Shown here piece by piece: positions 8,795 to 15,846 of a stretch of 19,378 bases of DNA (position 1 is the first letter of the stretch; each line of letters opens with the position of its first letter). The stretch is taken from positions 1 to 19,378 of the forward strand of contig JBQTHI010000059.1 of the NCBI GenBank assembly GCA_052390035.1. The letters run 5' to 3'. Below the pieces are notes generated by a model. The model had not been told where the DNA came from. It did not search any database and saw nothing but the letters and a program-made list of their open reading frames with translations. This stretch comes from JBQTHI01 sp052390035 (GTDB lineage: Bacteria; Actinomycetota; Acidimicrobiia; Spongiisociales; ZC4RG35). The translations under genes and the position numbers were made by a program.

Positions 8795-8814
8795 AACCGA
8801 CGATATCGTCGGTT
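8795..8814. promoter_or_regulatory. Perfect 20-bp palindrome, probable operator of the dehydrogenase gene
   Basis: AACCGACGATATCGTCGGTT is a perfect dyad with no loop, so it looks like a binding site for a dimeric repressor rather than an RNA hairpin. It ends 32 bp before the GTG at 8847. A TANNNT -10 candidate (TATCGT, 8804-8809) falls inside it, with a poor -35 (TTCTTG, 8782-8787) 16 bp upstream; a bound protein would then block transcription. No regulator gene lies next to it. Confidence 0.65.
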
Positions 8815-8816
8815 GG

Positions 8817-8827
8817 AACCCTGGGTT
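8817..8827. promoter_or_regulatory. Second small dyad AACCCTGGGTT
   Basis: An 11-bp perfect dyad around a central T, starting 2 bp after the 20-bp palindrome and ending 5 bp before the Shine-Dalgarno AAGGAG. It may be an accessory operator half or a chance repeat. Confidence 0.35.
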
Positions 8828-8832
8828 TGCGT

Positions 8833-8838
8833 AAGGAG
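8833..8838 (+). promoter_or_regulatory. Ribosome binding site that decides the dehydrogenase start
   Basis: AAGGAG lies 8 nt before GTG 8847. An in-frame GTG at 8838 begins on the last base of this motif, so it cannot use it. The site therefore places the start at 8847. Confidence 0.75.
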
Positions 8839-8846
8839 TGCGAAGG

Positions 8847-11369
8847 GTGAGTGATCTTCCCGCCGGAGCCCATGTAGTGGTGATCGGGGCCGGCATTGTC
8901 GGCAACTCGGTGGTGGGCCATCTGGCGGACCTTGGCTGGCGGGACATCGTCCAGATCGACAAGGGTCCTCTGCCCAACCCCGGCGGTTCGACGGGACACG
9001 CCTCCCGCTTCATATTCCCGGTCGACCACAACAAGGAGATGGCGATGCTCACCCTCGACAGCCAACGCCAATACGAGGCCATGGGGGTCAATGTCACCTG
9101 CGGCGGCATCGAGGTGGCCCGCACCCCCGAGCGGATGGAGGAGCTCCGGCGCCGGATGGGATCGGCGAAGAATTGGGATATGGAGGCCCAACTGGTCAGC
9201 CCGGCCGAGATCCGAGAGCTCGTCCCTTTCATCAACGAGAAGATCCTCCTCGGCGGCGCCTACTACCCGACGGTGTCGGCGGTCGACTCACTCCGGGCGG
9301 GGACCATCTTTCGGGAAAACGCCCAAGCAAAGGGCGCCCTCCAGACCTTCGCCAACACCGAGGTGCTCGAACTCGAGACCGAGAGCCATTCCTTCCACGG
9401 CCCCCGGATCAGAGCGGTTGTCACCGACCGGGGACGCATCGAAGCCGAATACGTGGTCATTGCCTGCGGGGTATGGAGCCCTCGCATAGCCCGGATGGCT
9501 GGAGCCACCATTCCCCTCAGTCCTGCGGTCCACCAGATGATCGACGTCGGACCCATTCCCATCCTCCAGGACTCGGGCAAGGAACTCGCCTTCCCGATCG
9601 TGCGTGACATGGACGTCTACATGTATGAGCGCCAGACCGCCGGTTCGATGGAGGTCGGCTCCTACGCCCACCGGCCGATCTTCCATCAACCCGACGACAT
9701 CCCCTCGATCGCCGAGGCCCGCCTTTCTCCCACCGAGCTTCCCTTCACCGACGAGGACTTCGACGATCAGATGGAGGACGCTCTGGAGTTGATGCCCGAG
9801 ATCCTCTCTGCAGCCGAGATCAAGTACGCCATCAACGGGCTGCTTTCCCTCACCCCCGACGCCATGCCCCTGATCGGCGAGACCATCGAGGTAAAAAACC
9901 TCTGGTCGGCGGCGGCGATCTGGATCAAGGAGGGACCGGGTACCGGGCGGGCGGTGGCGGAGTGGATGACTCACGGCTATCCCGAACTCGACCCACACGC
10001 CTCTGACATCGCCCGCTTCTATCCCTACGCCCGCACCGACCACCACGTCCGCGCCCGCTGCTCCGAGCACTTCAACAAGACCTACGGGATCGTGCACCCC
10101 CGCGAACAGTGGGCCTCCGAACGCAACAAGCGGCTGTCACCGGCCCACTCCCGCACCCAGGCTCTCGGGGCGGTCTGCTTCGAGGCGGGGGGATGGGAAC
10201 GGCCCCATTGGTACGAGTCCAACGCCCCGTTGGTCGCACAATACGGCATCGAGGACCGGCCCCACGAGTGGGACCGACGCTGGTGGTCGCCGATCCAAAA
10301 CGCCGAACACCTGGCATTGCGAGAGCGGGTGGGGCTCGTGGATCTGGCTCCCTTCGTCATCTTCGACTTCACCGGCCCCGGCGTGCTCGATTACATCCAA
10401 CATCTGGCTGTGAACAACGCCGACGTCAGGCTGGGGCGTTCGGTGTACACCCCGCTCCTAACCGAATCAGGCGGGTTCAAGGCCGATCTCACCATCCTCC
10501 GCTTGGGCGACGAGCATTTCCGGGTGGTCACCGGCGCTTTCGACGGGCCCCGCGATAAACACTGGTTCAACCGCCATCTTCCGGAAGACGGATCGGTGCG
10601 GATGGAGGACCTGACCTCGGCGCTGGTGACCATAGGTGTGTGGGGTCCCCGGGCTCGGGACCTTGTTCAGTCCATCACCGAACACGACCTCTCCAATGAG
10701 GCCTTCCCTTACGGCAGCACCCAGGCGGTTGACTTCGGATCAATCAACGCTCGCCTGTTCCGTATCTCCTATGTCGGCGACCTCGGTTGGGAGATCTACG
10801 TCCCCGCCGAACAGGGATTGCCGATGTGGGACCGGCTGTGGGAGGCCGGTCGGGACTTGGGTGCGGTTCCGGTCGGGGCGGGGGTGTACGGCACCACCGG
10901 CCGGATCGAGAAGGGCTACCGCCTGATGGGAGCAGAACTCGAAAGTGAGTACAACCCCGTAGAAGCGGGTCTGTCGCGTCCCAAGGTCAAAGAGGCCGAC
11001 TTCATCGGAAAGGAGGCGCTGCTTCAGGCCAGGGCTGAGGAGCCCGCCGCCATCCTTTGTACCCTGTCGGTCGAGGACCACTTGTCCGAACGTGATGGCA
11101 TCAAGCGTTACATGACGGGACGTGAGCCGATCACTACCCCCGATGGCGGCCGGATCGTCGACCGCAAGGGACGTCCGTCCTACGTGACCACCGCCGGCGC
11201 CGGCCCATCGGTCGAGAAATACCTCCTGATGGCCTACCTACCGCCCGAGCATGCCGTGGTTGGCACCGACCTGGCCGTGATGTACATGAATGAGCTGTAC
11301 CCGGTGACGGTGGCGGTGACCGGCTCCACCCCCCTCTTCGACCCCGACGACAAACGGATGAAGGTTTAG
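8847..11369 (+). CDS. Dimethylglycine/sarcosine dehydrogenase-family FAD oxidoreductase with C-terminal GCV_T domains
   Basis: Flavoprotein of 840 residues from the GTG at 8847. A DAO-type FAD domain (about 5-375) has the dinucleotide motif GAGIVG (14-19), and GGSTGHAS places H51 where dimethylglycine and sarcosine dehydrogenases attach FAD covalently. An FAO_M linker (about 380-435) precedes a folate-binding GCV_T domain (about 440-720; note YVGDLGWEIYVP) and a GCV_T C-terminal barrel ending in DLAVMYMNELYPVTVAVTGS. This is the mitochondrial DMGDH/SarDH layout. The expected reaction is oxidative N-demethylation of dimethylglycine, sarcosine or a related N-methyl amine, passing the one-carbon unit to tetrahydrofolate and electrons to ETF. 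Genes for ETF (14150-15846) and a betaine-aldehyde-type ALDH are nearby. Exact substrate is not readable. It stands alone behind a terminator and a palindromic operator candidate. Confidence 0.9.
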   Translation: MSDLPAGAHVVVIGAGIVGNSVVGHLADLGWRDIVQIDKGPLPNPGGSTGHASRFIFPVDHNKEMAMLTLDSQRQYEAMGVNVTCGGIEVARTPERMEELRRRMGSAKNWDMEAQLVSPAEIRELVPFINEKILLGGAYYPTVSAVDSLRAGTIFRENAQAKGALQTFANTEVLELETESHSFHGPRIRAVVTDRGRIEAEYVVIACGVWSPRIARMAGATIPLSPAVHQMIDVGPIPILQDSGKELAFPIVRDMDVYMYERQTAGSMEVGSYAHRPIFHQPDDIPSIAEARLSPTELPFTDEDFDDQMEDALELMPEILSAAEIKYAINGLLSLTPDAMPLIGETIEVKNLWSAAAIWIKEGPGTGRAVAEWMTHGYPELDPHASDIARFYPYARTDHHVRARCSEHFNKTYGIVHPREQWASERNKRLSPAHSRTQALGAVCFEAGGWERPHWYESNAPLVAQYGIEDRPHEWDRRWWSPIQNAEHLALRERVGLVDLAPFVIFDFTGPGVLDYIQHLAVNNADVRLGRSVYTPLLTESGGFKADLTILRLGDEHFRVVTGAFDGPRDKHWFNRHLPEDGSVRMEDLTSALVTIGVWGPRARDLVQSITEHDLSNEAFPYGSTQAVDFGSINARLFRISYVGDLGWEIYVPAEQGLPMWDRLWEAGRDLGAVPVGAGVYGTTGRIEKGYRLMGAELESEYNPVEAGLSRPKVKEADFIGKEALLQARAEEPAAILCTLSVEDHLSERDGIKRYMTGREPITTPDGGRIVDRKGRPSYVTTAGAGPSVEKYLLMAYLPPEHAVVGTDLAVMYMNELYPVTVAVTGSTPLFDPDDKRMKV

Positions 11370-11412
11370 GGCCACGAGCTCGTCGGCCATGAGGCGCGAA
11401 CTCCCCAACTGG

Positions 11413-11646
11413 TTAGAAGTCCCGTCGCCGGCGCCGTCTCCATAAGTACCCCAGAAACGACAATGTGGCGACCCCTTGAATCATCGCCCCCAGCATCCTC
11501 CAGCCGATCGAATCCGTCATCACGTAGAAAACTAGCTGTAGCCCTGCACCAAACAGCATTAGGAAGAGCGGCCACCGATACCAGCGCCAAGCGGACTCTC
11601 TGGCTTCCGGAGTGTCCGGGTCTGCGTGCCTACCAAGACGCCTCAT
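11413..11646 (-). CDS. Small membrane protein, two predicted TM helices, unknown function
   Basis: Hypothetical protein of 77 residues that I do not recognise. It has a charged N-terminus (MRRLGRHADPDTPEARESAW), a hydrophobic helix around WPLFLMLFGAGLQLVFYVMT (about 25-44), a second around MLGAMIQGVATLSFLGYLW (about 51-69), and a very basic tail RRRRRRDF. That pattern suggests an integral inner-membrane protein with cytoplasmic ends. The ATG at 11646 lies 15 bp after the stop of the exported protein gene on the same strand, so the two are likely co-transcribed. No Shine-Dalgarno is visible. The hydrophobic pattern and position favour a real gene; conservation is untested. Confidence 0.55.
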   Translation of the reverse strand: MRRLGRHADPDTPEARESAWRWYRWPLFLMLFGAGLQLVFYVMTDSIGWRMLGAMIQGVATLSFLGYLWRRRRRRDF

Positions 11647-11661
11647 GCGGTTAATGACAGG

Positions 11662-12384
11662 TCAGCAGCGCCAATCGATTCTTCGCGGCAGCCATTTGCC
11701 GCCCGACCAGGCATAGTCATATCGCCGTAGCAACTTACAGAACTGAGTGCCGATCGAGCGTATGGCCTTCGCACCCTGGTTGCCGAAGCATCCGTCGTCG
11801 AGATTGTACAGCGTCTGTCCGAGCCCGTAACCCGCGAGAGTCTGTTGCGAAACCCACGCCCACGTCCCGCTCGTCAGCGGACCCTTCAACCAAAGGTAGA
11901 TGCTCGCAGCATACGCCATAGTGTTGGACACGGCCACCAGGCACTGTGCGGTGACGCCGCTTGCCGGGGCAGGGCCGGAGCCCTCAACCGAGTCAGCGTC
12001 GGAGGCGCCTGACCCCACCATCCACTCAGGCCCGCAGTCGCCTGACGGTCGGGTATCAATAAAGACACCCTCCCAGGTCGTCCTGATACGGGAGATTTCC
12101 TGGCAGGCTCCGGTGATATCGCGGATCCAGTCCGAGTAAGCCTCTTGACCCTCGACCGTCAAGACAAGGAGGCCGCGAGGTCCCTCTTCCAAGTAGCCAG
12201 CACGTAGTGCAGCGTCAAGAGCCTCACCGACCGCATCCGCTAAGTCAGGGTCCGCCGAAAGGGAGGAGTCATCAGCCGATGTTGGCGATTCATCTTCCAC
12301 TGGTAGCGAATCGCCATGACTTGGGATAGGCAGCGACACCAGCAGTAAGACCACTGCGAAGGTCCCTAATGCGCGGAGCCTCAT
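11662..12384 (-). CDS. Exported protein of unknown function
   Basis: Protein of 240 residues that I cannot assign to a family. It starts with a clear Sec signal peptide (MRLRALG, hydrophobic AVVLLLVSLPIP, cleavage near SHGDS, about residue 24). An acidic Ser/Asp-rich segment follows (about 25-50), then an ALDAALRAGYLEE helix-like region. The C-terminal half is rich in Gly, Trp and Cys (CQEIS, SGDCGPEW, AQCLVAV, DDGCFGNQ, FCKLL and a final WRC), which suggests several disulfides in an extracytoplasmic protein. A Shine-Dalgarno, TAGGAGGAGG on the minus strand (12391-12400), precedes the ATG with 6 nt spacing, so the start is secure. It sits in the accessory stretch between the dehydrogenase gene and a relic of its 3' end, with the small membrane protein downstream. 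Confidence 0.75.
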   Translation of the reverse strand: MRLRALGTFAVVLLLVSLPIPSHGDSLPVEDESPTSADDSSLSADPDLADAVGEALDAALRAGYLEEGPRGLLVLTVEGQEAYSDWIRDITGACQEISRIRTTWEGVFIDTRPSGDCGPEWMVGSGASDADSVEGSGPAPASGVTAQCLVAVSNTMAYAASIYLWLKGPLTSGTWAWVSQQTLAGYGLGQTLYNLDDGCFGNQGAKAIRSIGTQFCKLLRRYDYAWSGGKWLPRRIDWRC

Positions 12385-12697
12385 GGACCACCTCCTCCTA
12401 GCCCGCGTTCGCGGCTCATCGCCATGATTTCCTCTCTCTCTCTCGCAACCAGAATGGGTGGTGGATTTTCGCGAGGTCCTAGTTTCGGCGAACCACTTAC
12501 AAGTCGGGCGGTGGTCGACACCGACCTCGCCGTGATGTACATGAACGAGTTCTACGCGGTGGGGGCGGCAGTGGCTGGGTCCCTCTGTCTCGGGCCACCT
12601 GGACTAGGTTCCATTTGAGGCGGACGAAATCGAGTTGACGCGCGAGCCAAGGCGGGCCCACCGGACGGTCCACGGATCGGGAAGGCCTCGCAATACC
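12385..12697. other. Non-coding stretch with a gene relic and a CT microsatellite
   Basis: About 310 bp between the exported-protein gene and the broken mntA. It contains the strong ribosome binding site of the minus-strand gene (12391-12400), a short CT run (about 12432-12444), the dehydrogenase 3' relic (12511-12583) and a possible -10 for mntA near 12694. I see no intact gene; the open frame at 12424-12618 is accounted for by the relic. Confidence 0.6.
12511..12583 (+). pseudogene. Relic of the 3' end of a second dimethylglycine-dehydrogenase-like gene
   Basis: In one frame this reads VVDTDLAVMYMNEFYAVGAAVAGS. It matches VVGTDLAVMYMNELYPVTVAVTGS, the end of the dehydrogenase at about 11257-11330. 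By eye the DNA identity over about 65 bp is close to 80 percent, including an unbroken GCCGTGATGTACATGAA. Nothing upstream of 12511 resembles the rest of that gene, and the frame ends at TGA 12616-12618. It is the stub of a diverged duplicate or of a former neighbouring paralog, and marks a rearrangement in this interval. Confidence 0.75.
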
Positions 12698-12699
12698 AT
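12694..12699 (+). promoter_or_regulatory. Putative -10 box for a leaderless mntA transcript
   Basis: TACCAT matches TANNNT and ends 7 nt before ATG 12707, the spacing of leaderless actinobacterial genes. There is no Shine-Dalgarno before this ATG. No convincing -35 is seen. Confidence 0.35.
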
Positions 12700-12706
12700 G
12701 CTTGGC

Positions 12707-13127
12707 ATGAACCAGGTGGTCGCTGCGGCCCAGCGATTCCGGCGGCTGTCTGAGGCGGAGCTAGACGATCTGTGCCAACGCTTCGGCGTCGGGTTCTTAC
12801 CATCTTTGGCAGTGCGGCCAGCCGCCGTCTCCGCCCACCCGATGACGAGCCCGACGACCTCAAATTTGGGGTCATCTTCGAGCCGGGTGCGGACCACGAC
12901 GTGCTTGGCCTGCTGGAGGCACTGGTCAAGATCCTCGGTACCGAACGGGTGGACCTGTTGGACGTCGAGCGGGCCTCCGATACGGCGAGGATGCTGGCGA
13001 TCGCCGAGGGCGAGGCCATTTATCAGAGTGAGCCCATGGCCTATGCCAACGCAGCGATGGCCGCCGATGCCCTGTTCATGGAGACAGCTTGGATGCGCGC
13101 CAGGCCCTCGAGTCGCTCACACCGTGA
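12707..13127 (+). pseudogene. mntA: Frameshifted MntA-type minimal nucleotidyltransferase antitoxin
   Basis: Protein similarity to MNT-domain antitoxins is spread over different frames. From ATG 12707 one frame gives MNQVVAAAQRFRRLSEAELDDLCQRFGVGF. At about 12788-12800 the similarity moves to another frame, TIFGSAASRRL then DDLKFGVIFEPGADHDVLGLLEALV and RVDLLDVERASDTARMLAIAEGEAIY. Near 13090-13104 a further shift would give RQALESLTP and a TGA at 13125-13127 that overlaps the GTG of the HepT reading frame (GTGA). Both shifts correspond to loss of one base. The GS of the polymerase-beta motif is present, but the catalytic DxD reads DLK. Intact MntA adenylylates and neutralises HepT. Here it is broken and probably inactive, unless the indels are assembly errors. 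Confidence 0.72.
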
Positions 13128-13561
13128 CCCCGTCCCAACCCGAGCCGGAAGCCTTCGCGGCCAAGCTCGTCCTCCTCGCCGACCTTTTGGACGATCTAGA
13201 TCGCCTCGGGGAGGTGACGGCGTCTCACCTGCGAGCCGATCGAAATCTGGGCCACGTCGTCGAGCGGGTTATCACTCAGTTGGTGGACATTGCCGCGGGG
13301 CTGAACTCATCTCTGACCCGGGCGCCAACCACCGCCGCCCTACCGGTTACCGCGATAGTTTCGAGCTGTGGCCAGAGCAGGGGTTGTCGTACCGAGCTCG
13401 CCGCTCGGCTCCTTCCGTCGGTCGGCCTGCGCAACATCCTCACCAACGAATACGGCAGTGTGGATCTCGCCCGAGTGGCCGATGCCGTAGCCGTGGCAAG
13501 ACGGGATTACGGCGAATATGTGGCGCAAATTCGTGACTATCTCCTCAGGCAGGCCCGCTGA
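13124..13561 (+). pseudogene. hepT: Frameshifted HepT-like HEPN (DUF86) toxin
   Basis: From GTG 13124 one frame reads VTPSQPEPEAFAAKLVLLAD then DLDRLGEVTASHLRADRNLGHVVERVITQLVDIA, a normal HepT N-terminal helix bundle. The expected YRDSFELWPEQGL segment is in a different frame (13348-13386), so one base was lost near 13336-13345 and one gained near 13384-13398. The first frame then resumes with TELAARLLPSVGLRNILTNEYGSVD and RRDYGEYVAQIRDYL to the TGA at 13561. The HEPN ribonuclease motif RNxxxHxY reads RNILTNEY, with Asn in place of the catalytic His. The continuous frame is open, but its middle (about 13340-13390) would be scrambled. With mntA broken too, this is a decayed toxin-antitoxin locus. 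Confidence 0.75.
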
Positions 13562-13646
13562 CTACGCCGGTTGAGTTCTCGGGACCTTTGAACGCTTCAG
13601 GGACATTGAGGCTCGGACCCGGAGGTGGATAGCCCGGGCCAACCAG

Positions 13647-14093
13647 TCAATCCCGCGGCTTCGCCACACTCACTCCGAGGAGGGCCGCTCCCACCGGCGA
13701 GAGAAGGAGCCCACCACCGAAGACGAATAGCGCCGAGACGGCGAGCACGGTCAAGCCGGCCGCGGCCACCATTCCCCGGCCGATATTCGCTCCGGGGATG
13801 AGGCAGAAGACGCCCAATAAAACCATGGACAACAGGGTCAAGCTGATGCTCGTAGGAATCGCCGCCCCAACGATCATCAGCCCCCATCCGATCCACCGCC
13901 GTACCATCGACCGCGGCCGTTCCAGATCGAGGAGGAACAGCAACGACCCGGCCAGCGCCGGGAGCCCGATCGCAAGGGACCAAGCGGTGGCCTCGTTCGC
14001 AGGGCTGAGCGCATCCGTTATCCACACTCCCACCCCCCACAGGCCGTAGAGGCCGCTCGCCACCCCGGCGAGCCGGGCCAACCGCTTCGCCAT
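13647..14093 (-). CDS. Integral membrane protein, 4-5 TM helices, unknown function
   Basis: Hypothetical protein of 148 residues from ATG 14093; a GTG immediately upstream (14096) would add one residue. Hydrophobic segments are visible around LAGVASGLYGLWGVGVWIT, AWSLAIGLPALAGSLLFLL, WIGWGLMIVGAAI running into ISLTLLSMVLLGVFCLI, and GMVAAAGLTVLAVSALFVFGGGLLL. Short charged loops such as DLERPRSMVRR lie between them. I see no catalytic motif and do not recognise the family. It is a single gene, divergent from etfB with about 56 bp between starts, and convergent with the broken hepT. Confidence 0.7.
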   Translation of the reverse strand: MAKRLARLAGVASGLYGLWGVGVWITDALSPANEATAWSLAIGLPALAGSLLFLLDLERPRSMVRRWIGWGLMIVGAAIPTSISLTLLSMVLLGVFCLIPGANIGRGMVAAAGLTVLAVSALFVFGGGLLLSPVGAALLGVSVAKPRD

Positions 14094-14134
14094 CACCGCA
14101 ACCTAATGCCATATGGTGGGGAAGCCGCCCTTCA

Positions 14135-14140
14135 TAACAT
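14135..14140 (+). promoter_or_regulatory. Putative -10 box of the etfBA operon
   Basis: TAACAT fits TANNNT and ends 9 nt before the TTG start at 14150. The start has only a poor GGA as ribosome binding site, so a near-leaderless transcript is likely. Confidence 0.35.
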
Positions 14141-14149
14141 TGGAACTCG

Positions 14150-14911
14150 TTGAAGACCCTCGTCTGCGTCAAGCGGGTCCCCGCCCCCGGGGCCCGGATC
14201 AACCTCACAGAAGACAACCGGGCCATCGATGCCCGCATGCTTTCGTTCACGGTGAGCCCCCACGAGGAATGCGCCGTGGAGGAGGCCATTCGGATCAAGG
14301 AGAAACACGGCGGTTCCGTGACCATCATGACGCTGGGGCCGGCCGCGGCCGAGGAGCAGCTCCGCTACGCGGTCTCGGTCGGAGGAGACGAGGCCGTGCT
14401 CCTGCGTACCGACGGCTCCGACTGGGACCCCCAGGCCACCGCCGCGGCCTTGGCCGGCCGGATCCGGGAACTTGAACAAGAAGGAGCCTTCGATCTGATC
14501 CTGTTCGGCAATGAGTCGGCCGATGCCGGTGGATATCAGGTCGGGATTCGTATCGCCCACGCTCTCCTCCGGCCCATCGTCACCGGCATCAAGGCCATCG
14601 ATGTATCGGACGGAACGGTGACCGCCCGGCGGGAAACCGGCTCCGGGTCCGAGGTCTACCGGATGTCGCTCCCGGCCGTGGTGGCGGTGAAGGAAGGCAT
14701 CAACCTGCCTCGTTATCCCACGTTGCCCGGCCGGCTCAAAGCCAAGAAGATGGAGGTGGTTGCCACCGACGCCGCGTGGTCGGCGGGAGGGCTGGTTATG
14801 GAGCTACTTTCCACTCCTCCGGAGCAGAAATCGGCGACGACCATCCTTGGCACCGGACCCGAGGCGGCGCCAGCAGTGGTCGATCTTCTCGAAGAACTTG
14901 GGCTGTTGTGA
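14150..14911 (+). CDS. etfB: Electron transfer flavoprotein subunit beta
   Basis: Beta subunit (253 residues) of the ETF heterodimer, which carries electrons from FAD dehydrogenases to ETF:quinone oxidoreductase; this subunit holds the AMP. The N-terminus KTLVCVKRVPAP is typical, as is SPHEECAVEEAIRIKE. Near 160-205 the ETF-beta signature is visible: VTARRETGSGSEVYRMSLPA, then VVAVKEGINLPRYPTLPGRLKAKK. The start is TTG 14150, the only one that gives the full conserved N-terminus. The stop overlaps the etfA GTG (GTGA, 14908-14911), so the subunits are translationally coupled. The dimethylglycine/sarcosine dehydrogenase at 8847 is a plausible donor, as that family reduces ETF. Confidence 0.93.
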   Translation: MKTLVCVKRVPAPGARINLTEDNRAIDARMLSFTVSPHEECAVEEAIRIKEKHGGSVTIMTLGPAAAEEQLRYAVSVGGDEAVLLRTDGSDWDPQATAAALAGRIRELEQEGAFDLILFGNESADAGGYQVGIRIAHALLRPIVTGIKAIDVSDGTVTARRETGSGSEVYRMSLPAVVAVKEGINLPRYPTLPGRLKAKKMEVVATDAAWSAGGLVMELLSTPPEQKSATTILGTGPEAAPAVVDLLEELGLL

Positions 14912-15846
14912 GCGGTCTCCTGGTCTGGCTCGAGCACGATGCCGGCGCCGTGGCGGAGACCTCGATGCAGGCGCTGTCGTTAGCGCGGACGTTGGGTGAA
15001 GTCGAAGGCATCACGATCGGAGCGGCGAGGGCGGCCGGAGTCAACAAGGTCTGGCAGATCGAGCATCCAATGCTGACCGACTACGCCCCGGAGGCGATCG
15101 CCGAATCGCTCTCCCAGTTGGTCCGCTCAAAGCGACCGGAGGCCGTGCTGGCCTCCGGCACCGAACGGGGGAACGAGGTAATGGCCCATCTTGCTTCGCT
15201 GCTTGGCCTACCCCTGGCGGCGAACGTAACCGCGGTCGAGAGCATCGGTGAAGACTGGCAGGTCACCCGGGTGCGCTGGGGTGGCAGCCTGCTCGAGCAA
15301 GCCCGGCTATCGGCTTCGATCAAACTGGCCACGGTCGCACCACACGCCTTTGAATCATCTCCAACCGTCGATCTGGCACCGTTCGAATCGTTTACCCCTG
15401 AACTTCGCGAGGATCTGGCGCGTAGCCGGGTGGTGGAACGGGTCAGGCTGGCGGAGGGAATCACCCTGACCACCGCCCCGGTGGTGGTGAGCGGTGGCCG
15501 GGGCGTGGGCTCATCGGAAGGCTTTGCGATTCTGGAGGAACTGGCGGCCCTGCTGGGTGGTGCGGTGGGCTGTTCGCGGGTCGTGACCAACAACGGATGG
15601 CGACCCCACCACGACCAGGTGGGACAAACCGGGACTCGGGTCGCCCCCGACCTTTACATCGCCTGTGGAATCTCGGGGGCGATCCAGCATTGGGTTGGAA
15701 TGATGGCCTCCAAGCAGGTCCTCGCCATCAACAGCGACCGGGAGGCGCCAATGGTGACCAAGGCCGATTATGCGGTCATCGGCGATCTCCACCCGATACT
15801 CGAGGCGATCGTGGCAGAGGTGAAAAAGCGCCAGGGTATTGACTAG
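14908..15846 (+). CDS. etfA: Electron transfer flavoprotein subunit alpha
   Basis: FAD-carrying ETF alpha subunit of 312 residues from GTG 14908. The frame is open further upstream, but the conserved start SGLLVWLEHDAGAVAETSMQAL and the GTGA overlap with etfB place it here. The C-terminal FAD domain has VVSGGRGVGSSEGFAILEEL, VTNNGWRPHHDQVGQTGTRV, then LYIACGISGAIQHWVGM (the PROSITE-type alpha signature), AINSDREAPMVTKADYAVIGD and a final helix. Together with etfB it forms a complete ETF. No ETF:quinone oxidoreductase gene is seen in the window. Confidence 0.94.
   Translation: MSGLLVWLEHDAGAVAETSMQALSLARTLGEVEGITIGAARAAGVNKVWQIEHPMLTDYAPEAIAESLSQLVRSKRPEAVLASGTERGNEVMAHLASLLGLPLAANVTAVESIGEDWQVTRVRWGGSLLEQARLSASIKLATVAPHAFESSPTVDLAPFESFTPELREDLARSRVVERVRLAEGITLTTAPVVVSGGRGVGSSEGFAILEELAALLGGAVGCSRVVTNNGWRPHHDQVGQTGTRVAPDLYIACGISGAIQHWVGMMASKQVLAINSDREAPMVTKADYAVIGDLHPILEAIVAEVKKRQGID

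Noticed and set aside
9288..10097. Minus-strand open frame of 269 codons inside the dehydrogenase gene
   Set aside because: It is fully antisense to conserved DAO/FAO_M coding sequence, and its His/Gly/Val-rich translation is typical of a shadow frame.
12432..12444. CT dinucleotide run as a phase-variation tract
   Set aside because: The run is short, about six units, and lies in no reading frame or promoter spacer that it could switch.
12424..12618. 64-codon plus-strand frame as an independent small gene
   Set aside because: Its first half lacks coding character and has no ribosome binding site. The second half is explained as the relic of the dehydrogenase 3' end.
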